Source: Mesaphorura yosii
Taxonomy: Eukaryota > Arthropoda > Collembola > Poduromorpha > Tullbergiidae
Direction: 5' to 3'
NCBI GenBank assembly: GCA_009869945.1
Contig: WIXG01000158.1
Span: 62,001 to 126,000, forward strand
DNA: 64,000 bases
Each line of letters begins with the position of its first letter. The stretch's first letter is position 1. A program made the position numbers and the translations under genes. The notes under the pieces are model-generated. The model searched no databases and had not been told where the DNA came from. It worked only from the letters and a program-made list of their open reading frames with translations. Positions 12,204 to 21,821 of the stretch are shown one piece after another.

Positions 12204-12811
12204 TTAGTTAGTCTTCGGTTTGTTACCGTTGGTTGCACGTGGACGTTGCCCACAGGGAATTAACAAACTGAAAATGGCGTAAGCCAAGCCTGCCAATGTC
12301 AGCAGGATGCCGGGGCCGAACATTCCCAGAAGAATAATGTAAGTCTCGGACAGACCTCCGTAGTGCTGGTCTGCAATGACGTCGCGGTGTAGGATGCAGA
12401 AAGCAAAGGCACCGAAGAGGGTCATCATTGTGAATGTTCCAAAAACATGAACGTAAAGGCGAGTAAGGCAAACATATCCGCAAACATTCTTGCATTCTGG
12501 TTCATTGAGTCGACAAGCATTCTTGCATTCTGGTTCATGGAGTCGACGATCTTATCCACCGCCGTTTTCCCACGACAACTCTGAATTTGAATGCAGTCCC
12601 TGTACAAAAGTAAAAAGTGGGCAGTGGAGCACACCGTGACGTCCAGCCGCGCAGGAGGAGTGTGTAGGAGTCGATAGGCGGTTACGCTCGCTCCCGTGCG
12701 TGCAATTGCAATGTAGCACTTACCAGATTCAGCATTTATCCAGGCCAATGGCTTCCGTTTTTGCAGAGATATCTTCTTTCTGGCATTGTGCCGACGCCAA
12801 CGGCGATACAT
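12204..12811 (-). pseudogene. Possible small multi-pass membrane protein, frame not resolved
   Basis: The 3' part (12204-12428) encodes about 74 residues with one short and one long hydrophobic segment (from FGAFAFCIL and from YIILLGMFGPGILLTLAGLA) and a polar tail ending in KPKTN. Just upstream, another frame encodes a hydrophobic run, FADMFALLAFTFMF, preceded by a doubled VDSMNQNARM motif. The two frames meet at a run of five T, so a one-base slip or an unseen intron separates them. A candidate upstream exon begins MYRRWRRHNARKK at about 12811 with a good GTAAGT donor, but its phase does not fit. It may be a real gene with an undetected exon, a recent pseudogene or an assembly error. No family is recognised. 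Confidence 0.4.
12485..12550. repeat. Tandem duplication of a 33-bp unit
   Basis: Two adjacent 33-bp units, 12485-12517 and 12518-12550, differ at very few positions. The unit length is a multiple of three, and on the minus strand each codes for the same residues (VDSMNQNARM), so the duplication keeps frame. Confidence 0.8.
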
Positions 12812-14050
12812 TATTCCGCACCCGGGGAGATAAGGCTTCCAGGGGAAAGCAAGAAAAAAGTATTAGACAATGGCCCCAAATCACGGCCTAACTTTTGCAA
12901 ATTCACTGGAATACGAGTTACGAAAAATCAGTGGTGGTCCCTTTTTAGGTAGTCTGTGAGAGCCTTGGCTTACGACTGACTGGCCTCAGATTTCTAGCCA
13001 AGTCGTTGTGTATTGTTTCGTGCGCGTGTGCTACCGACGACGGTAAGTACGATAGGGCGGTATATGCAATGCAGTGCACTTGAATCGCTTGGACTAACCT
13101 TCAAACATCGCCGTCCAAGTGCTGGAGTTGGGAGTAAAGAAACAGTCACGTCGTTGTCGTCAGCACAGTAGTGAGCACCATGACCCACCGACTCAGCCCG
13201 GTGAGACGCCTCGCCTACTTCACCGTCTATGATTTGGATTATTGTCTCTCTCCTACTGCTGCTACTGATTCGCCCTTCCATCGATCCTTATCGCACGCTT
13301 ATCGTACGCGCGATATTGCACTGTAGTGCTGCTGTTATACTGTGCTGAGTGAAGCATTAAAATGACTGGTATTGTGATTGCGTTGCACTGCGATGATTAT
13401 TATGCATAGTAGTCCCTTCTATTGCATATTGCATTTCATTTCAAGGCCCGTAACTGGAATGGAGCTGGGCCCTTTTCTCTTCTATTTTTAAAACTTGGCC
13501 TGAAGCCCTACCCTGCTGCATTGCACTGCAATGCGGTCTCTTTTCAAACGTATTGTCAGCATTTTGATTGCACGCAAGGCAAAGGCAAAACCGTGATTCT
13601 GGCCGTGCGCTCACGGGCCGTAAGCCTTCAACATACATATGGGGAAAATCCAATTCCCAGGCAAATGCTGCAAATACGAGATTTCCTGCTTATTATGTTT
13701 CCTACTTGCTCCCCTCTCTCTGTTCAACGAAACGGCTAGGCAAATTTTAAATACAATTATGCAACAAAACACGGAAGCAAGTTGTTCCACAATTTCCTAC
13801 TGCAAATTGTCAGGTTCCATTCAATTGCAACGGAAATTCCGGCATATGTGGTATTTCCTCTGTTGGACAAAAATTACAAAACGAAGCCTTTATTATGGTA
13901 ACCATAACCCTGGTGATGTACGGAACGTGATACTATGAAATTTTGACAAGGTTTGCTACTATGTAATACAATTTATTCGCAATTTCGTAAACTACGATGT
14001 CGTTTGTTCGGACTCCGACCAAGCTCGACAGAGGATCACGGAAAACTGAA
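12812..14050. other. Intergenic region with a short dispersed repeat
   Basis: No gene is supported. A ~43-bp segment at 12951-12993 recurs inverted near 32608-32652. Open frames at 13422-13938 overlap on several phases and have no domain or splice pattern. Confidence 0.4.
12951..12993 (+). repeat. Short dispersed repeat, inverted relative to the copy at 32.6 kb
   Basis: The segment from agtctgtgagagccttggct to ctcagattt matches the reverse complement of 32608-32652 with only a few differences. Confidence 0.7.
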
Positions 14051-14390
14051 TTAGCCAATCATGGGACCTCTGCGACACAGCGCTGAATCGGGATCCACTT
14101 TGCATGCAGCCTCTGTTCTTGCGTTTTCTCGGGCAGCTAATTTGTCGTTCTCCGCGTTTCGTTGATCGCATTCAGCCATCTCTGGTGATCCGTCTTTGAA
14201 CATGCATGAGCAGCAGATCTACGAATGCCAAAAAATTCACGCTTGCGAGAAGTGCTTTTGCAAGTCAAGTCTATGTGCAAAATTTTTTTCGTCTAAATAA
14301 ATAAGTCTTACGTACATATGCATGAGTGTCGTCGACAAGCACCAGAAAGGCACAGAGGCCAATAGCCATGGCGATAATCGTCTTGTTCAT
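14051..14390 (-). CDS. Small secreted six-cysteine peptide
   Basis: Two coding exons (14316-14390 and 14051-14218) join in phase 0 into 80 residues. Exon 1 is almost exactly a signal peptide: MNKTIIAMAIGLCAFLVLVD followed by DTHA, a plausible cleavage site. Exon 2 begins ICCSC and adds three more cysteines (AECD, AACK, ALCR), ending RGPMIG. Six cysteines in a mature chain of about 55 residues suggest three disulfides, as in antimicrobial peptides, protease inhibitors or venom-like peptides, but I recognise no family. The donor (GTACGT) and the acceptor (ttcgtag) are both good, and the intron is about 97 bp. Neither exon is long enough to stand out as an open frame. Confidence 0.72.
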
Positions 14391-15099
14391 GGTTCCAAGG
14401 AGTCCTGACGTAGCGAGGGCAATGTGGGTGGTCCAAATTGTGTGTGCACTGTAAAACTGTTATACTGGAGTCCAACTGGAAATTGAGGATGCCATGTCAC
14501 ACTATTAAATACCATACAATCCAGAACACTGAAGCCAATTTATTAGCAAGGCGTAACACACGTAAATTGGACGACTAATTTGCTTAACGACATTTAAGTC
14601 CTTCAAAAGCTACTTTAATTAAGCAAAATTTAACTACTATTTTAGTGTGTGCATTGAACTTTATACATTTGGATGAGTTGGATTGGAATTTTTGCAGGCT
14701 GCCCTCCAAATGGAAATACTTATGAACTGAAATCGAATAATGCCGTACAATGTGAACTTTGCACAGTTGTGGTTCCCATTAAGTGGTAATTAATGGGTTT
14801 TAGTTCGAGCAAGGATTTACTTATTAGGACTGTTTAATTAACAAACTTCCCTAGGGACATTAACCATCTAGTTATTTCCAATCGACAATTTCAAGGAAAC
14901 AGGCAGGGTATGAGAATTTATGTCATTCGTCAAAGCTAAGCATTTCTACTCAATAATTTTCCTCGACTTGGAATCAGTGGTTACTCACTGAAGGGCAACT
15001 TCATGGACTTTGCGGCAATATGGATTGGCCGCGTATAGAGAGAAAGGTAAGCTGATTGCCAGAAAATGGAAGAATAGCCTCGACTCTAAACGAATCATC
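14391..15099. other. Intergenic region upstream of the six-cysteine peptide gene
   Basis: AT-rich sequence that should hold the promoter of the small peptide gene. No other feature is clear. Confidence 0.4.
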
Positions 15100-15411
15100 T
15101 AGCGGTGCGTGTCCTTCCAGCACGTTAAATATACTCTCACGAGCAGGAACCTCTTACGTGAAAGCCTTCATTAAAGTTGCACATGTAAAGCCCAACCCGC
15201 TTATTTCTTTAATTAAAATAACCGCACAATTTTAGCCACAAAAATCAGGTGAATGCCCCCTGGTTCAAAGTTACATTGATTGGTCGGCCGCTTTTGGAAA
15301 AGCGACCCTCGGCCTGCTTCCAGCTGACGCAGACGTCGTCGTATCCCTTCCGCGCCGATCCGATCGTCGATATGTCCCAGTCGAAGTAAGAAATGCTGTA
15401 AATCAGCTCCA
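15100..15411. repeat. Copy 2 of the ~0.3 kb dispersed duplication
   Basis: Matches 11524-11820 in direct orientation. The coding end inside this copy is still open, so this is probably the less decayed of the two. Confidence 0.85.
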
Positions 15412-15508
15412 GCTCCTCCTGGCAATAACTTGTGGGCATTTGCAGCTCATTTTATAGACACGAATTATTACGTACTTCATCTCTTCTTCGAAATTCAGCT
15501 TAAAGATA
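15245..15508 (-). pseudogene. Orphan C-terminal exons of an unknown protein
   Basis: Two exon-like blocks, 15472-15508 and 15245-15418, join in phase 0 and encode IFKLNFEEEMKY, then EELELIYSISYFDWD, a VCVSWKQ motif and NVTLNQGAFT before a stop. The P450 gene ends only 65 bp further upstream and no start codon or earlier exon fits between them, so the gene looks cut off at its 5' side. It could be a duplicated gene end or an alternative last exon of something not in place here. No family is recognised. Confidence 0.45.
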
Positions 15509-15572
15509 CTAAAGTGGCTGAAGGATAGATTTTCGTCAATTTATTGCCAAATTAATCATCATTTGACAGTTG

Positions 15573-17390
15573 TCATTGCCTTACACGAATATTAAAATAC
15601 AAGGGTGCAGGAAAATGAAAAAAAAGGCTACCCGCATTAAACACTAGTTTGGTCCCGGGTTTCGGAGTGAATTTCAGTTCTCTGAACAGGTGTGCGGTCG
15701 TCAGCAAAAGCGCCTCGTACGCAAATCCTTGTCCAGTGCAATTTCTTGGTCCATGTCCGAAGGAGGTGAATGCGTACGGGTGCATCTTGTCCTTATTGTA
15801 CGGCATGAACCTCTCCGGGTCAAATTCGTCGGGGTTCTCGTAATACTTTGGATTTCGGTTAGCAGCCCAGATGGGAATGATGACCGTCATTCCCTTTTTG
15901 ATCCTCACCCCGTCCATCTTCCAGTCTTTCGTGCACACTCTTTCCGGACGGAAGAAGACCGGATACAGCCGAAGAACTTCACTCACGCACGCAGTCAGAT
16001 AAGTCAGCTTCGATAAGCAATCGTGATCAATGCCGCAATTCTCCAGCACTTTGTCCAGCTCCTGCACAATTTTCTTCTCGACTTCCGGCTTTTGGGAGAC
16101 CAAGTACACAAGAATGAGGGAAAGATTTGAAATTTGTTCCTGGCCCGCCAAAAAGAAAACTGTGGCTTGACAGAGTATCGTGAATTCCGTCACGTTGTTC
16201 TTCTTGAACTCTGGTGTGCCAACTTTTTCCAACAATTTCATGACGTAGTCTGTAAAGTCGCCGCGCCTGTCGTCACCGCCACGCCTTCTGTCCTCCATCA
16301 GCTTCTTGAAAGTGGAGACGAATTGTTGAGTTGCGTGCGTGTCAATGGCTGTGTGAAGTGTCATCAGTTTCATGATGAAGGGGAATGACACTGTCAACGT
16401 AAAAAGATGAACGTCAAGAATCAAGAACTTGTCCTGGTCAGATTAACTTTCAGGCGCTGAGCCTCCTCAGCTCTTCACGTACGTGTCCAAGGCAGAAGTG
16501 CGCTTGGCTGGGCGTGTCCAGTCAGGAAAGTCTTGAGAAGATTGACAAACTGATTCTCATTATTGCTACCCATCCCGACTTTTATGCTGAACACGCTTCT
16601 GAAAATGAGGTCGATGGTCATTGTAAAGAGCCCACTGCAATCAAACCACCACGAATTAGGGAAGACCACGACAATTGGCCGGCGGCCCATCAAAACTTAC
16701 TCCCGTAAATCACAATCTTGCAGAACTCCGTCTTGGTCTCCTGTCGCTGTTGCTGAAAGTTTCTGTTTCAGGTCGGCCACAAAGTCTTTGACCGCATCGT
16801 TCATCGCTGTACTCATTATCTTGACCTTTCCACTGGTCACAGTTGGTGAGAAGAGCTGTCTAATCATCTTCCACTTTTCTCCTACAACGTAAACGGACAT
16901 ACGCCTTTAACAGCAAGTTCTAAGTCCTAACACGAAGTGTGTACGCACGCACGTACCTTCCAAGAAAGCAGGGACCTCATTCAGCACGGGGTCTCCAAAC
17001 TCTAGCTGCCTCCTTGCGGCGAAGTGGTCGTAGTCTTTGACCATAATGTGACGAAGCATCTCGATGTCGTTGACGTGTACCTGAGCTTCTCGTCCCGCGT
17101 ACACCTGTGGCACATTAAATGCAACCAGTAATCAGTAACATAATTATGATCAATTTATTAATATGCTTCCGAACTGAACTCACTCCGAAAACAGACCCAT
17201 ACTGCTTCATCCACTCGATGTCTCGAAGTCCATGTCGAACCAAGTGCGCATCGTGCGTGCTTCCAAGGAGAAAGTGGGACTTGACCACTGGGATGTGCAG
17301 GGCTTCCAGAGTTCCACGATTCCAGCGTGCATAGAGGATCAAGAAGACGATGACTACAAAGATAATCGACAGGACGAGCAAAATAATCAT
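15573..17390 (-). CDS. Cytochrome P450 (microsomal, CYP3-clan-like), one junction unresolved
   Basis: Exons 17184-17390, 16957-17104, 16701-16881, 16634 to about 16483, and 16433-15573 carry a full P450 layout. It starts MIILLVLSIIFVVIVFLILY, a membrane anchor followed by ARWNRG. The heme loop FGHGPRNCTG, the K-helix EVLR and the PERF motif are all present. The enzyme would be anchored in the ER and oxidise lipophilic substrates with P450 reductase. Two oddities: the I-helix reads AGQEQ where most P450s have AGxxT, so the usual proton-delivery Thr is missing; and the junction between exons 4 and 5 does not keep frame with the visible donor (phase 1) and acceptor (phase 0), leaving a 49-bp gap that is shorter than the other introns. 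It may be a pseudogene, a sequence error or an unusual donor. Confidence 0.8.
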
Positions 17391-17517
17391 TTTCCCAGTT
17401 TATTTCAGGAAAGAATCCGAATTTCGGCAGTGATTTGCATTCTGTCCAGCTGCGAAACGAAGCTTCAACTCAAGAGAGCTGGACTGAGGCCCTAAGACTG
17501 ACTGGAGAATGACTGAA

Positions 17518-17524
17518 ATTTATA
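17518..17524 (-). promoter_or_regulatory. Candidate TATA box of the P450 gene
   Basis: TATAAAT on the minus strand lies about 130 bp upstream of the P450 start codon, a distance compatible with a short 5' leader. Confidence 0.45.
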
Positions 17525-18248
17525 GCAACGGCAGCTCGATTCATTATCGCTGCTACGCCGTCTCAATGCGAGTAAAAAGACTCTTATTAAAACCATCAGC
17601 TCAAAGATCAGCCAAAAGATGCCTGGGACAGCCTCGCAAGTCTCCAGCGTCTCCCATGAAGAAAAAACAGATATGGGCTGAAATTGTTATTGAATGACCC
17701 ACTTGACCTTGAAGCTGAAGCTCTTTTAAACATTTAACTGAACTGCAATGGTTTATAAATACAAGCTTGAGGACGTGTGGGACGTGTGAAACGTGGTCAA
17801 CAGATAAAAAGAGATAGATGCCTGGATGTTGCTTGTTATGTTCTTGCTCAAAGCTCGTTAAGACAAGGTCACTTCAATCATCTGACATAGAAAGCTAATC
17901 TGCATTGATGTGCAGCGAAAATGGCATGATGGCAAAAATAACTGCTGGACATGCATTCTGCAAATTTTAAAGGCGTGACGCGTGAAAATAGCTCTTATGA
18001 CAGTTATTCCAGTAAACTTGTGTGTCTCTTTAAAATGACTTCCTTTCTAGAGGCTTTTCCTGTAAATTTAAAAGAATTATGTTGAAATTGACTCAAAATT
18101 CATCCTTTAATTTTTCATCATTATTTTCCTGGTTGCCAAATTCCATCAAGTCTTACACCCGGCCTACTTGATTTTCATCTAAAAGTATTAATTTTCCCTT
18201 AGGATGTATATTAAGTCCTATAATTAATGCAAGGAAAGGCGATTTTTG
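17525..18248. other. Intergenic region upstream of the P450
   Basis: No gene, repeat or RNA feature is supported in this AT-rich stretch. Confidence 0.4.
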
Positions 18249-18668
18249 TTACCTCCGCTTCCTGTGGCTCAAACCTCGTACGCGTCTACGTTTTTGTTCC
18301 TCCTCTTCTTTCTCTATTGCTATAATCTGAGTTATAGATTCTGAAAGATGTTGATGATACAAGATGCTACGATCTTTGACTTTAAAGTACTCATCTTCTT
18401 TCTTAGGCAAAAAAGCTACTTGTTTGGCTTTTTCTTCCTTTTCTTCAGTATTCTGTGGTATTTCTGCAATAAAGTGTATAGAATGCATCAGATTTTTTTT
18501 GTTCTCGTGCGGTTTTGGCATTGGTTGTTGATTATTTCTCCAGGTTGGAAGCAGGGTGTCAATCCCATAGACATATACAGTAGAACTGGACTGCTCATTG
18601 CAATCTGTGTATTGAAACCATACGGGCGCAATCTGGGTCATCTTGGTACACCCCATGCTCAATGCCAT
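18249..18668 (-). CDS. Hypothetical protein fragment with a charged tail
   Basis: An open frame of 139 codons begins MALSMGCTKMTQIAP and ends in a Glu/Lys/Arg-rich stretch (EKEEEEQKRRRV). I recognise no domain. Its first ~35 codons lie inside a block that recurs inverted at 18921-19037, so the start may belong to a repeat instead of a gene. There is no clear splice context. It may be a remnant or a chance frame. Confidence 0.25.
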   Translation of the reverse strand: MALSMGCTKMTQIAPVWFQYTDCNEQSSSTVYVYGIDTLLPTWRNNQQPMPKPHENKKNLMHSIHFIAEIPQNTEEKEEKAKQVAFLPKKEDEYFKVKDRSILYHQHLSESITQIIAIEKEEEEQKRRRVRGLSHRKRR

Positions 18669-19037
18669 TTCCTTTGTTTCTTTCAGTATTTATTATGAAT
18701 TGGTGTCCTTACAACTACTTTTGTGAACGATTTAACTCCTTCACTCCGAACTAGGAGCGATTCAGGAAACTGAACTGTTTTTCTTCTTAATTATCTTGTT
18801 AACGACACTGTAAAATTGAATTGCTTTGTATATGAGTGTTAAATAAACTGCAGGTTCAAGAATGGCAAAGCGACTTGATTCATTTCAGAATATTGTACGG
18901 TACAATATCACTGGAACAAAGGCATTGAGTGTGGGGTGCACCAAGATAGCTGAAGTTGGAAAATGTCTGCGCCCTTGTTCAATTCAACGTTGTGTATTAC
19001 AATGAGCAGTCCTTATAGTATGTATGTCTATGGTCAA
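18561..19037. repeat. Pair of inverted ~110-bp repeats
   Basis: The segment 18561-18667 reappears as a diverged reverse complement at 18921-19037. Shared landmarks are ggcattgag, a ggggtgcacc-like run, caatgagcagtcc and tatgtctatgg. About 250 bp of unrelated sequence separates the arms. This could be the remains of a small DNA transposon or a local inverted duplication. Confidence 0.65.
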
Positions 19038-19079
19038 TCCTCGATTTCTTTTCTTCCCAGTTCACGTGTCTGGCTCTTC

Positions 19080-19262
19080 ATAGAAATGATTTGCAGCCAA
19101 TAATGTTCGCGATCATTCCAAAATAGTTGAAATCTTTGTCCTTCTTAGGTTTGAACTGGGCATTGATGTTGAAATTTCTGAGTGTCAGCAACTCTTCGAC
19201 AAATTCAAGCTGCTGAATTGACGCTGCGAGTTTCTTCGCTGCTTTTTCTTTTAAATTTCTTT
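19080..19262 (-). pseudogene. Coding-looking fragment of unknown protein
   Basis: On the minus strand a frame runs through KEKAAKKLAASIQQLEFVEE and continues to FNYFGMIANIIGCKSFL before a stop. Its composition (alternating charged and aliphatic residues) looks like true coding sequence, but there is no start codon and no flanking exon I can join to it. Confidence 0.3.
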
Positions 19263-19349
19263 TTCTTTAGCGAACAAGTCTAGGTTATACATATATCGGC
19301 TGTGACTCACTATTAGGAAATATAATTTTCGTCTTCCTGTCTTTAAATT

Positions 19350-19374
19350 TTAGGTTGGGTTAGGTTAGGTTAGG
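19350..19374 (+). repeat. Telomere-like (GTTAG)n tract, left
   Basis: Three to four GTTAG units (arthropod telomere repeat TTAGG in another register) stand immediately before a block that ends in an ionotropic-receptor fragment. Confidence 0.8.
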
Positions 19375-19672
19375 GGCCGGGCTGGGCTCAAGCAGAGCCC
19401 AGGTTCGAGACGACTTGGTTGGGAATGAAATCTCTGCTGGCCTCAGCCCTCGAGGGCCGGAGCATAGCACCTAGTGGAGCGGACACCACCTTGGCAACTG
19501 TTAAAATAACACACCTCGAATATTTTCAATGGTACATCACTATGGGATGGACCCACGACGCAGGGGCGCCCAGCGCTGCCATGCCTTGCGTGGGGGGGAA
19601 GAAGAGACTGCGTTCCCCTTCAAATGCATGCCCAGACCAATCAATTGACAGCCATCTCCTATAATGTGACCG
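19375..19672 (+). repeat. Unclassified element-like block after the telomere-like tract
   Basis: GC-richer than its surroundings and without an open frame of note. It contains ggttcgagac, close to a tRNA-type B box (GGTTCGANNCC), which raises the possibility of a SINE, but no A box or full tRNA fold is evident. The class cannot be settled by eye. Confidence 0.35.
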
Positions 19673-20189
19673 AACTGCATTTGTTGATTATGATCAAAAT
19701 CTGGAACCGTACTTGAGGGAAGTTGAAGATATGAGACGTAAGTTTACGAAATCAAGTGAAAGCTGGCTTCTACGGAATTTTGGTTGGGAAACTGATATGA
19801 AGGATGGTGGAAGAATGGTTGCTCTTCTGAGGAATCTGATGGAGTCTGGTATTTATGACTGGTTGAATGAAATCTACAAACGTAGTCGGCTGGCTTTCAT
19901 GGACTACGAGAAATACTTGGTTGATTTACGTAGCCCGAAGGAGCTGACAATGGATGCTAGCACTTCGAGCATCTTCATCATTTATGCCATTTGTGTAGGA
20001 ATTTCAATAACAGCATTTTGCATTGAGATTGTCACCTTCAATCGCGGAAGAATTTCATACTGGACTGAACTTTCGATTCAGCGTGTCAGGAGATGGACTA
20101 AGACATTTCCCCGAAGAATGATGCGAGCAGTTCGGGGAAAGCTGAGACGAGGAAAGACACGTATCATTAGACTGTTTTTGCGAGGTTAG
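19673..20189 (+). pseudogene. C-terminal fragment of an ionotropic-receptor-like channel
   Basis: An open frame encodes about 170 residues starting near TAFVDYDQNLEPYL. It has a ligand-domain tail (MKDGGRMVALLRNLMESGIY) and one clear membrane segment (IFIIYAICVGISITAFCIEI) followed by a long basic tail. This order matches the end of insect-type ionotropic receptors (S2 lobe, last transmembrane helix, short cytosolic tail). The N-terminal domain and the first two helices are missing. The stop codon is supplied by the adjoining GTTAG tract (cgaggttag), so the gene end has been replaced by repeat sequence. It is probably a decayed receptor gene; a gene whose other exons lie unseen is less likely. 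Confidence 0.6.
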
Positions 20190-20287
20190 GTTAGGTTACA
20201 GTGATTCGACTATGTATTTGACTATGCAGTGGGATTTCCTGTGTTAAATTGTCCTTGTCACACAAATGCACGAAACGTGACAGATTG
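20183..20287 (+). repeat. Telomere-like tract plus ~90-bp family repeat
   Basis: Three GTTAG units are followed by a segment (actatgtatttgactatgca, then gggatttc and gttaaattgtc) that also follows the GTTAG tract at 39034-39052. The shared order marks a dispersed repeat family whose edge is the telomere-like tract. Confidence 0.75.
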
Positions 20288-20289
20288 TC

Positions 20290-20625
20290 GTCACAGAACC
20301 ATGCGGAGGGGACCAGGGACCACTCGGAAGGCATAAGGGACCAGCCAGAAGGGACGAGGCGGAAGGAAACTGGAGGATGGAATTGGTCGGAGGGGACCAG
20401 ACGGATGGAAACGGGGGGATGGGACCTTTCCGATCGGTCCCATCAACATGGTCCTTTCAGCATGGTCTATCGCACCTGGTCCTATCCGACCGCTCTCTAA
20501 TACTAAAAACATTTTACTCAATGCCATCTTTTACTTAATATCAGCTGCTACACAAAGCCAGTTTTTACTTTAAAAAACCAGATTTTACTCAAGACTGGCT
20601 TTTACTTAAAGCCAGTTTATTCACT
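20290..20625. repeat. Low-complexity stretches: GGGACC-type and TTTTACT-type repeats
   Basis: From 20290 to about 20480 the sequence is built on degenerate ggggaccag/ggaagg units, ending in their complement (ggtcc). From 20505 to 20625 it switches to degenerate ttttactt/gccag units. Confidence 0.6.
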
Positions 20626-20639
20626 GCATTCATTCATTC

Positions 20640-21240
20640 GCATTCAGTTTGGGGGCTGGCTGGCAACCTGACGCGCCTGGAAATCATCGTCAAATCTGAG
20701 TACAGCAATCCCAGCAGTAGCAGCTTGATGTACCCCACCGGCCTTGGCCCCGACCTCGTCGATCTCACGCCTGCGTTGGAGGAGCTGATATTGAGCTGCA
20801 AAGGTTCACTGCCGCCACAGGCAGGCGAAGAAGCCGACTGGGCATCACGGGAGTTGCCGGCTCTCAGGAGACTCACACTTGCGATGGATCCCTCCGACTA
20901 CATGCAGCATGCAGTTGTCTCGGGACCTGCTCCTGACTGCACTAAATCTTTGGGACATCACACCACATGTGATGCTCACGCTCAACTGGAGTTGATGCTG
21001 GGAACCCGAAGGTTCTGCAATGTCTCAGTGCCCTATTCATGCAATCCTTGAGAGAGAGAGCTTAGGCTTGCTGCTTGAACTGAGCCGAAGGCGGCCGAAC
21101 TGGCTGCAACTTTCCCGGCTCAAGTCAAGACTACCTTCGGCATGCCCAGCATGTTCACCGACCCGGGCTCGGTGCTGCTGGACAGGGTGTTCTAGACTCC
21201 AACTCGGGGTTGGCCCGACAGCACCAGCGTTGAGTTTTGG
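20640..21240 (+). pseudogene. Relic of a leucine-rich-repeat protein
   Basis: A frame starting near 20650 encodes GLAGNLTRLEIIVKSEYSN, then DLTPALEELILSCKG and LPALRRLTLAMD, which are leucine-rich repeats of the F-box/LRR kind. It has no start codon. After about 20920 the coding pattern continues only in other frames (for example LLLTALNLWDITPH), so the reading frame is broken. A short GA run (gagagagag) follows at 21050. I take it to be a decayed LRR gene. Confidence 0.5.
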
Positions 21241-21821
21241 GTGATTCATTGTGAGCTTAATGGCGTGAACAATATCTGCATCTGGGATAGAAACCTGGCT
21301 CAAGAAGAATTTGGTAATGGCCTAATGCTGATTGATTACTAAGAGATTTTGAGGGGCGATTATCTTGAATAAATGAAATCACAATGGCACTTGTGTGTGT
21401 CAATGTCAATGCCCATGCAAGAACAAGCCAATACTTCTGGCGGAGCACAGAACGAGCACGAGCCACGCATTGACGCAGACCGTGTTTGTTTCGCGTAACC
21501 ATTTCATCTCATTAATCCTACTTACTCATTCCTGACACCGGTAAATGCAACCGCTCAGTTTCAAGTAGTAGCGCTTAATAAGATAAGGGAAGAGGATTTA
21601 AAGGTTTTAATGAGTTCGTGCTCAACAGCGTTGCCACGCTTCTACGGGCGTCGTCACCTCATTGATTCTGTAGCCCCGTCGAAATTAGATAGTCAGGAGA
21701 GCAGTTTCAGTCATTTCCACACCATTTTCTCAAGCTAACCACTAGAAGGTAAGTTTTATGCAGAAAAGGCACGTCGATGGCCAGCAGTTAATAATGTGCT
21801 AATTTGCAGACTTCCTCCAAC
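21241..21821. promoter_or_regulatory. Upstream region and 5' leader of the NRDP1-like gene
   Basis: Holds the presumed promoter. A 5'-leader intron is likely from the donor at 21749 (gaaggtaagt) to the acceptor ending at 21809 (tttgcag), 12 bp before the start codon. Confidence 0.5.

Noticed and set aside
15213-15439. Last exon of the P450 gene
   Set aside because: The P450 already has a normal C-terminus and stop at 15573; phases do not fit.
19375-19672. Possible tRNA gene because of a GGTTCGAGAC B-box-like sequence
   Set aside because: No matching A box, acceptor stem or anticodon arm can be folded; kept only as an unclassified repeat.
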